Positions 59,401-64,000 of a stretch of DNA of 64,000 nucleotides are shown here, one piece after another. The stretch's first letter is position 1. The number at the start of each line of letters is the position of its first letter. The stretch lies in contig CM024189.1 in assembly GCA_013433145.1 (NCBI GenBank), positions 9,478,001 to 9,542,000 on the forward strand, given 5' to 3'. Made by a program: the position numbers and the translations under genes. Below the pieces are notes generated by a model. The model saw nothing but the letters and a program-made list of their open reading frames with translations. It was not told the origin of the DNA and did no database searches. The DNA is from Ascaris suum (lineage: Eukaryota > Nematoda > Chromadorea > Rhabditida > Ascarididae).

Positions 59401-61428
59401 TCCCTTCTTCGAAACGGTGATGGTTAAACACATTTAGGTATGGTCAAGGGCCCAATACACTCCTAACCTCGGTGACAATAGGATCGGATTTAACTTCAGT
59501 CCTGCCGATGATCTATGACGTGAAATCGCTAGAAGATTCCAAAGCTCAAGAGGTCCTCAAATTGCCATCATTTCTTCCAGTACTCGTTCTCAAAAAGGTT
59601 GCAGATCGCCCTTCCTTGCAGGCGACCTCAATATCGTTTTAAGCTCGCCAAAGCGTGCTGTACACTAAATCAACAACAATAGCAACAAAACCAACAAACA
59701 TTGCACTATAAACTTCATAGTTCTGTATTGTCTGTACACCAAAATCCCTCAGTGCAGCAACTCTTTAATCTTTCGAGTGTCGGTTAACTCAATTGGTTGA
59801 CTACGCCACCGTGGATATATTTAATGAATCTCGTACTATTTCCGAAAGTTGCTGCTGTTGAGGCATAATGGGCAAAGTTGTATTGTTCTCTCGTTCCTTC
59901 TTTTTCTGTCTCCATTGCTTGTCATACAAATTGCCTTTGAAATCCCATATCAAAATGATGAAAAAAGGGAGAGTAAATCAGATGCAAATGAAGAATAGCC
60001 GTCCTTTTTTATCTGCTTCAGCCTGTTTTACGGATACGGGCAACCCCGTCCCCGAAGCTGAAAAGAGGAAGAAAATGTGACCGCAGTCGCACCATGCCTC
60101 ATGCCTCAGCTCGGCTTTCCATGAGGAAGTCGGCTAGGAATGCTTGGAAAACAGTGGCAAGTGAAAAAGTGGCCGATCGAGTTACTTGATTACCTCTTTC
60201 GCCCATTCGCAGCCATACTATCCCTTACCAAACGAAATGATAGGATGACATGTGAAACTGCATAATGCGTCACTCTCATTGTTACGCTGTTCCATTTTTT
60301 ACAGTCCTCCACGACTTCTCCATCAAATCGGTCACTCGTTTTACTGGAATCCCTATCAGTAAGCGGAAGACAACCGTTTCGAATATTCACCTCCACCCAT
60401 TGTTAGAAAGGATACTCGTCTGGCTGCCTCATATTAATGAACAACTATAGTGAAGATTCGAGTAGCAACTCTCTGTAAATCTACATAATACCAAAGCTTG
60501 ATGATGGTGCTCCGTTTGGCCCATTTAGTCGAAAATTAACCAAACAGCGCGTCACTAATTCCTTGTAAGGTGTGGGTAACATTGGCGTCGACGCACTTGT
60601 AACGCACGCAAACCATGCGGAGCGAATTGCCACGCCAAAGGAATTTGAGAAAAACGCCAAAAAACCCTATGCAATATGCAACTAATATAAGCTGGCATGT
60701 TCCGCCTTAATCGTTCGCAATAGAGCAATCGACCATATTGGCGCTCCATTAATATAGAGGCAAATTTTGACCCAAATTAATCAACCGCTGAAATCATCAA
60801 CCCATTGTTGCTAATTTCGCTGCAGAAATTGCGTCGTATAGCGAAAAAGAAGGAAATAAGGAGGAGTTCAAGTGCCACAATTAGACCCGTGGTGAATGAT
60901 CAGACTGAGGATTGAGGATCTATGGGTCGCCAAACTATTTAGGCTTATGACAGTAACGAACGTGGGGACGAGATGTATGGTGCACATCAGGATGTCAGCT
61001 GAAATATGCACAGCACTTTTAGTCACTAAAGCGGAATTTTTCGAGAGATATGGTGTATATACAATTTCTAACTGGGGTTGTAAGTATCCAAAAGACGAAC
61101 GTTAAAACGAAAAGACTGCTACTTGGAATCTTGTTCCTTCCTGTTTCCTCGTATTGTCGTTTTGATATACGTCCCAATTCTTTGTAGGAGCTTTCATGCA
61201 TTTGCCCACATGTACATGCTTGGATTCATATAAGCTGAACATATGGGATCGAATAGAGGGGGTAGAGAAAGCGCTCACCTTAAATTCTGCAATTCGTCCG
61301 ATAAAAGAGAAGAGTTGATATATCTGCTCGTTGGTGGCGGACATGCAAATGTTGCTAACATGCAATACGTGGCCACAGCCTCCGTTCACGCTCATTCTGC
61401 CCGCGATCCGAACCACTAGTACAACACC
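41417..61428 (-). CDS. rsp-7: SREK1-family splicing regulator (two RRMs plus RS tail), whole gene
   Basis: Ten coding exons join in frame to about 425 residues, starting with ATG at 61395. RRM1 spans about residues 9-80 ('HVLHVSNICM', 'FAFVKF', then 'QHLTNTVFIDRALI', almost identical to vertebrate SREK1). A linker with 'IPDE' follows. RRM2 spans about 164-240 ('IEEIRRTIYVGNL', 'CAYAYIEF'), then 'VAIVKPE', then an RS region (about 295-378: 'RSRSADRRPRSRSRSR', 'RRESRKRQRS') and a Lys/Glu-rich end. SREK1 is a nuclear SR-related protein that modulates splice-site choice through other SR proteins. C. elegans rsp-7 is, to my knowledge, the orthologue. The 3' end is unresolved: either a donor at 41586 leads to an unseen last exon or the frame runs to the stop at 41417. 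The start lies 33 nt behind a TATTTTAG acceptor, suggesting trans-splicing. Confidence 0.9.
41587..41728 (-). CDS. rsp-7: SREK1-like exon 10 (Lys/Glu-rich C-terminal part)
   Basis: Starts behind an unusual TTTTGAAG acceptor in phase 0. Encodes an acidic/Asn-rich stretch then 'TKKQKREKRAK', and may end at AAAG|GTAATT in phase 1. Alternatively the frame continues to the stop at 41417. Strand, phase and composition fit the SREK1 tail, but no alignable motif is present and exons between 44089 and 41728 could be missing. Confidence 0.6.
43127..43142. repeat. Poly-G tract
   Basis: Run of G followed by TGGAAAGGGGTTATG, a flank similar to that at 26891. Confidence 0.9.
43755..43825 (+). repeat. tRNA-like relic
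   Basis: Reads 'TATCAGCTGGTAGAGCG' (D-arm/A-box-like) and about 40 bp later 'GAATTCGAATCTGATC' (T-arm/B-box-like). Acceptor-stem pairing is not evident, and a GAGAGAGAGA stretch lies in the anticodon region, so this is a degenerate tRNA or tRNA-derived repeat. Confidence 0.4.
44089..44208 (-). CDS. rsp-7: SREK1-like exon 9 (Arg/Ser/Glu/Lys-rich)
   Basis: Follows GTTGTTGCAG and ends AGTGAG|GTAACC, phase 0 at both ends. Encodes 'ERRESRKRQRSEAEK' and 'KRSRSRTQEKRERQ'. The other two frames contain stops. Confidence 0.88.
44387..44465 (-). CDS. rsp-7: SREK1-like exon 8 (Ser/His/Arg-rich)
   Basis: Follows TTTCCTTCAG in phase 2. Encodes 'HRSGSRSHSANHSHHHK'. To meet the next exon in phase 0 it must end at CATAAG|GCTAGT, a GC donor. 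No GT donor gives the right phase nearby. Confidence 0.82.
44639..44677. repeat. Poly-G-rich tract
   Basis: GGGGGAGGGGGGGGGG run in a SREK1-like intron. Confidence 0.85.
45427..45590 (-). CDS. Candidate transmembrane exon nested in a SREK1-like intron
   Basis: Between a strong acceptor (CTTTCTTCCTCAG) and a strong donor (TCAAAC|GTATGT) there is a 54-codon open frame, phase 2 to 1. It reads 'AAVFVFSFFILSVTV', a good membrane segment, then 'NLYKLGLHLIVAQQADK' and 'LRNLIEFFK'. It cannot be part of the SREK1-like mRNA, because exons 7 and 8 already join in phase and this piece would break it. It resembles pieces of nematode multi-pass receptors in general character only. Confidence 0.45.
46339..46351. 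repeat. Poly-G tract
   Basis: Run of G in a SREK1-like intron. Confidence 0.85.
47011..47101 (-). CDS. rsp-7: SREK1-like exon 7 (RS region begins)
   Basis: Follows TTTCTTTGCAG in phase 1 and ends TCGAG|GTAAGC in phase 2. Encodes 'DRSRSADRRPRSRSRSR', a classical RS stretch. Confidence 0.9.
47792..47897 (-). CDS. Candidate exon nested in a SREK1-like intron
   Basis: Lies between CTTTTTTCTTCAG and TCTCAAG|GTAGAG, phase 0 to 1, 35 codons. Reads 'HVEILLSGYDESVESFYSLL' then 'EMDLALFTRFAQSQ'. A second frame is open but less protein-like. Its phases are incompatible with insertion between SREK1-like exons 6 and 7, which join directly. It may belong to a nested same-strand gene with the exons at 53231 and 45427. 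Confidence 0.45.
49714..49856 (-). CDS. rsp-7: SREK1-like exon 6 (post-RRM2)
   Basis: Follows TTTGTTTGCAG in phase 2 and ends TTGG|GTAAGG in phase 1. Encodes 'HSRVAIVKPERKT', matching the Ala-Ile-Val-Lys-Pro block after RRM2 in SREK1, then a helical 'ALQEVEEAIKVQQD' segment. Confidence 0.92.
50749..51524 (+). pseudogene. Frame-broken coding-like region with a membrane segment
   Basis: Three plus frames take turns being protein-like: 'DVHQIVHAAIVYPKTAKVN' (50767 on), then 'LGILSEELLTAQIVAKAVRR' (about 50985-51045), then a 133-codon frame from 51123 with a strong membrane segment 'WLIAGGAVLLLTISGIIL' and a polar tail to 51524. The tail includes a CCGATCAAAG tandem duplication (51366-51389). 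The switching suggests a decayed intronless gene or retroelement ORF inserted in a SREK1-like intron. No family was identified. Confidence 0.35.
51995..52128 (-). CDS. rsp-7: SREK1-like exon 5 (RRM2 second half)
   Basis: Follows CAACTATAG in phase 0 and ends TTATG|GTATGT in phase 2. 'VMYLRM' and 'CAYAYIEF' (RNP1) complete RRM2, followed by 'ALQNNGIIFKGKSL'. Confidence 0.92.
53231..53365 (-). CDS. Candidate exon with membrane segment nested in a SREK1-like intron
   Basis: Follows GCGGTGCAG and ends GCGAAAAC|GTATGC. It contains an ATG two bases in, then 44 codons: 'MNDPVEKALNSCENLTS' and a hydrophobic 'FFSHMILFAVCTVSF', ending in a basic 'KGSMRK'. It could be a first coding exon of a nested multi-pass membrane protein on the same strand. 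Inserting it between SREK1-like exons 4 and 5 is unnecessary, since they join in phase 0 and reconstitute RRM2. Confidence 0.4.
53450..53626 (-). CDS. rsp-7: SREK1-like exon 4 (RRM2 first half)
   Basis: Follows GCGTTTTCAG and ends GGAGAG|GTGAGA, phase 0 at both ends. Encodes 'IDPTLTALGLPPYP', then 'IEEIRRTIYVGNL' (RNP2) and 'WFFNDNIGE'. Confidence 0.93.
55076..55092. repeat. Poly-C tract
   Basis: Run of C in the intron between SREK1-like exons 3 and 4. Confidence 0.9.
55356..55474 (-). CDS. rsp-7: SREK1-like exon 3 (inter-RRM linker)
   Basis: Follows TGCATTTAG in phase 1 and ends CAGATG|GTTAGT in phase 0. Encodes 'DTIPDEETALK', matching the Ile-Pro-Glu-Glu segment after RRM1 in vertebrate SREK1, and a diverged linker. 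Phases fit exons 2 and 4 exactly. Confidence 0.85.
56341..56494 (-). CDS. rsp-7: SREK1-like exon 2 (RRM1 second half)
   Basis: Follows AAATTGCAG in phase 0 and ends TCAG|GTATTC in phase 1. 'MYPTDN' continues the RRM1 sheet, then 'KFAFVKF' (RNP1) and 'QHLTNTVFIDRALI', the most diagnostic SREK1 block. Confidence 0.93.
58040..58570 (-). mobile_element. Non-LTR reverse transcriptase relic
   Basis: On the minus strand, about 58235-58160 reads 'HIVFLEGPSTTWKLISYLS', resembling the 'QHGF-KGRST-TNL' block of LINE reverse transcriptases. About 30 residues later, in another frame (58125-58050), comes 'VVVVCTDYATAFDVFTHEKL', matching the following block with the first catalytic Asp ('TD--KAFD-V-HEKL'). 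The spacing fits. Frameshifts and a stop straight after show decay. The upstream frame to 58565 may be the preceding part but is not alignable by eye. Confidence 0.65.
58748..59140 (+). other. Coding-like 130-codon frame, unidentified
   Basis: A Ser/Thr/Phe-rich frame antisense to the large SREK1-like intron, GC-richer than its flanks ('FNNYDVYYSLSIQLDTLTH', 'NLTFSTTALCNVSF'). It has sequons and Cys as in an exported protein. It could be a fragment of a retroelement or an exon of an antisense gene. No splice partners were found. Confidence 0.3.
61279..61395 (-). CDS. rsp-7: SREK1-like exon 1 (start, RRM1 first half)
   Basis: 39 codons from ATG to TTTAAG|GTGAGC. Encodes RNP2-like 'HVLHVSNICM' and 'QIYQLFSFIGRIAEF', aligned with the start of SREK1 RRM1. 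Ends in phase 0. The frame stays open upstream to the acceptor at 61429, so a longer start is possible. Confidence 0.88.
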
Positions 61429-61682
61429 CTAAAATATAATGCTGGCACAGAAACGTTACCACACTATCATTGGAAGAGAAGCGAACAAATATGCGCCATA
61501 GATACATCACTGCGCTCTGTGAAGGCCATGTGTAGCATACACGTCAGTTTCCTTTGCATTGCAACCCGAAGAAAGAAACGGATGTGCACATAGGCTGGTG
61601 CAGGTCAACTAGTCATCCTACCTCTGTTCCATTACCTTGGGTAGCGGGGAATTACACTTTAAAATCGTTTTTTTTTCATCAG
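61429..61682. promoter_or_regulatory. Shared upstream region of two divergent genes
   Basis: About 254 bp separate the acceptor-like site of the SREK1-like gene (minus; TATTTTAG at 61429-61436) from that of the plus gene (TTTTTTTTTCATCAG ending at 61682). If both are first-exon or spliced-leader sites, this segment holds both promoters. No core promoter motif was recognised. Confidence 0.4.
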
Positions 61683-62820
61683 AGAGGATCGGGCTGAATT
61701 CGAGAGCATGGGCAGTCGATTGGACACATTCAAGCATAAAGATAGCGAAAAGGACGTTTTTAAAAGAAGCAAATATCTGGCCGCGCAGGGGGTCTTTGTA
61801 TGTATTCGGCGTTAAAAGAGTTGTTTGGACCAAACATAACTCTATTCTACTATTACGGCTGAATCATACATTAAATGAAAATTAACTAAAGATAGGTTCA
61901 GACGGTCAAATCAACCGAAGACCAGCATTGACAACGAAACTGCCGCAAATTGAAAATACTGAGGAAATAAATTTTAGCCTTGTCGCCCCATTCTGTCCCT
62001 GGTGGGCAGCTGATTTCAGAGTTGGAGCAGGAGGGAATCTTACTATTATGAGTGATCTTCACTACAGCGAAGCTCACCAAAAATAGACAGCGCTGCCTTT
62101 CTGAAAGCTCAATTCGATGTTCACATTCCTTAGTCAGTTGCCTTCCCGCAGTGTTCTAAGTTCCCATGCAAACGTTCTTGATGAAGTCAACTGTCTCTTA
62201 ACACAGATGGTCCACCAGGAAGTACTTATTCAGCCCCATCCGCATATGCACCACACTAAGAAACCGAAATACAGCTATGTCCTAACTGTCCATACTATGA
62301 TATGTACGGCGCTCTTTGAAACTCCATTATTTTCCAGACTAAAAACACCTACTACTGTTAGTACCAATGAAACGAGAGGAAGAAGGGCATTCCTGTGGTG
62401 AAACAAACGAAAAGGAAAGGTAAGGATATGAGATTTTAGTAGTCTTCCTAGAAAGTTTTCGTCGATAAATGCTCAACCTCACTTGTAGTTTTCATGCCCA
62501 CTCCTTTATTCCCAATATTCTTTTTCTGTCGTTGCAGCCATGTTCTTTCCTCCCCACCTCTCGCGTACTCCCTTCAACCACCTAGCCGTCTTTTAATGCG
62601 CCACAATACTCGACGACATCAGATGAACAATTTGTTTGGAGCATCCACAAGCGCATCATGCCTCCTAACGCTCCAATCATTCAATCGCCCATTGGTACCA
62701 TCGTTTCCAGCTTGTCAGCACTATCACGGCCCTAATCCCATTCAGTTGGCCTATCCAGCGCGCATTCATCGGTCGAGGAGGTCCCATGGATTGTTACGTT
62801 CGGCAATTTGCGGAACATGA
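61683..62820 (+). CDS. Unidentified gene divergent from the SREK1-like gene
   Basis: Exons are 61683-61797, 62152-62397 and the terminal 62538-62820 (stop TGA). The first follows a strong TTTTTTTCATCAG site and ends GTCTTT|GTATGT. The frame with ATG at 61708 reads 'MGSRLDTFKHKDSEKDVFKR', 26 nt of leader after the acceptor, as in trans-spliced genes. The second exon (CTTCCCGCAG acceptor, CTGTG|GTGAAA donor) reads 'HANVLDEVNCLLTQMVHQEV'. The last (CTGTCGTTGCAG acceptor) reads 'HQMNNLFGASTSASCL' and 'YHGPNPIQLAYPARIHR'. Exons 2 and 3 join in phase 2. Exon 1 in the favoured frame ends in phase 0, so a small exon is missing or its other open frame, which fits, is the real one. No family was recognised. 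Confidence 0.5.
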
Positions 62821-62877
62821 CCTTTGCCAATTCTGAGGGTACTCACCAAAGAAGAAAGCTTCAGCGGTTATGTTAAG

Positions 62878-62883
62878 AATAAA
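62878..62883 (+). terminator. Poly(A) signal AATAAA
   Basis: AATAAA 58 bp after the TGA of the plus gene's terminal exon, the expected distance for a nematode 3' UTR. Confidence 0.6.
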
Positions 62884-64000
62884 CTTTAAAGATGAAGGCA
62901 TAGGGCTGAGGGAAAGATGAGGCTACATGCAGATCATTCCAACTTCTTTTCTTGATCACATATTATTACAACCCTTCCTGTCTCATATATCATACGTCCC
63001 ATATCGCGGCTGTTCGTTTTGTGCTGCAATTATCAGCTATGCAACCAGCAGGTAGATAAGTATACAGACACACGAAGGGTGCTAACGATATGTCCATCAA
63101 ACGCGCAATAACATCATCACGTTTGTTTGCGCGTCTCGAGTAAAAACACGTAACACTAGGAGCCATATACTGAAGAAAGGAGGGACAAGTCGTTAGGTCG
63201 ATATGCAATATTCATTTCGCATGCTTCCATTTGACTTCATGGGCTCGACCAAAGCTATCCAATAATTTAAAAACGCCTAGAGAGCACTGAAATAATTGCT
63301 ATTTTTTTAAAAGCATATTAGTAATCATCCGATGCCTAGTCACCCTGCTACTGACATTAGTGGCTAAAAAATTGTTCCGCTGGATGCGATTGAAAGAAAC
63401 GAAACAACAAACGTGCCACCTCGATAAAGCGCAAAGAAATGAATGCTCTAAAACAACGATAACCACATTCGCTTTATTGCCACGTGGCTTTCCACGATTG
63501 CGTTCCTATAGAATGATTGCAAAACAAATGGGAATACGAACCATGTTCCCCATTTACCAGTGAGACGTTACTGAGGTTTCATTATTCGAAAATATTTAAC
63601 CATGTCTAAGACAAACAATGTGTGCAAACCCCCTTTCAACGCGTTCGCTTTCAAGCATCATATTTGCAGAAGGCTTACTTCGACGACGCTTCACTGCCTC
63701 TCGCTATAATGACGCCATACTGCGGTCTACATGAACAGTTCCGGTTCATTAATGATGAAAGCCGAGTTTATTAAATATGTTTTGCATCCGGGATGGACAT
63801 CTTTGGCCGGAAGTAAAATGTGATGAGACGCAAGAACAGTGCTCTGGATGGGCGACGCCTCTTAAATTCAACAGCCGAAATATATCCCCTGGTTGGGGTA
63901 AAGAAACACTTCTTACGACTTGGACGCCCTAATTTCCGGTAACGTTGGATGCGGCTAGAAAATCCTCAAAAATACTCGGATGATCACGGACCTAACGTAT
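62884..64000. other. No firmly supported gene
   Basis: Intergenic sequence. A plus frame at 63360-63563 and a minus frame at 63208-62990 are open but lack splice context and coding character. Confidence 0.4.

Larger units (their letters stand above)
56495..61278 (-). other. Large predicted SREK1-like intron 1
   Basis: About 4.8 kb between the two halves of RRM1. Contains a reverse transcriptase relic (58040-58570, minus), a coding-like plus frame (58748-59140), a possible tRNA-like fragment near 59780, and otherwise AT-rich sequence. Confidence 0.7.

Noticed and set aside
59222..59431. Minus frame with 'RNRERDRE', considered as part of the SREK1-like tail.
   Set aside because: It lies between exons encoding the two halves of RRM1, which join directly.
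60190..60396. Minus 68-codon frame in SREK1-like intron 1 with moderate coding character.
   Set aside because: No convincing acceptor and donor pair, and it would disrupt RRM1.
1..64000. CRISPR arrays, rRNA genes, bacterial-type operons, or an intact DNA transposon.
   Set aside because: No regularly spaced repeats, no rRNA-like blocks, no Shine-Dalgarno-led gene chains and no intact transposase frame were seen.

Overview
The window looks like nuclear DNA of a nematode, most likely a clade V (hookworm- or strongylid-like) species. It is AT-rich. No open frame exceeds 194 codons. The convincing coding pieces are short exons of about 40-280 bp flanked by nematode-type acceptors (TTTCAG, TTGCAG) and GTAAGT/GTATGT-like donors, separated by introns from 52 bp to several kb. 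There are long (TA)n arrays, many poly-C/G tracts, and decayed BEL/Pao and non-LTR retroelements. No prokaryotic operons, CRISPR arrays, rRNA genes or intact transposons were seen.

The one gene identified with confidence runs on the minus strand from about 61.4 to 41.4 kb. It encodes a two-RRM, arginine/serine-rich splicing regulator of the SREK1 (SFRS12/SRrp86; C. elegans rsp-7) family. Ten coding exons join in phase and match the known protein in order: RRM1, linker, RRM2, the Ala-Ile-Val-Lys-Pro region and the RS tail. One of its introns appears to be GC-AG. A second gene on the plus strand (from 61.7 kb) diverges from it across about 250 bp, and both starts sit just behind acceptor-like sites that could be spliced-leader sites.

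Other multi-exon genes can be pieced together by splice phase but not named: minus 8.3-9.7 kb; plus 10.7-12.5 kb; minus 19.5-26.4 kb (extracellular-looking); isolated minus exons at 30.3 and 32.3 kb; minus 35.3-40.3 kb (a candidate membrane protein); and three membrane-type or unidentified exons nested in SREK1 introns (45.4, 47.8 and 53.2 kb). Antisense plus-strand exons at 24.6-25.1 kb are more tentative.

Repeats and relics: a BEL/Pao gag remnant (about 5.9-7.7 kb), reverse transcriptase remnants (38.2-38.7 kb plus; 58.0-58.6 kb minus), frame-broken coding-like stretches (15.3-16.3 kb and 50.7-51.5 kb), a 0.5-kb imperfect palindrome at 34.7-35.2 kb just downstream of a predicted stop codon, tRNA-like fragments and a short tandem repeat. 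All exon models come from reading splice signals, open frames and phase compatibility by eye. No database or transcript evidence was available.
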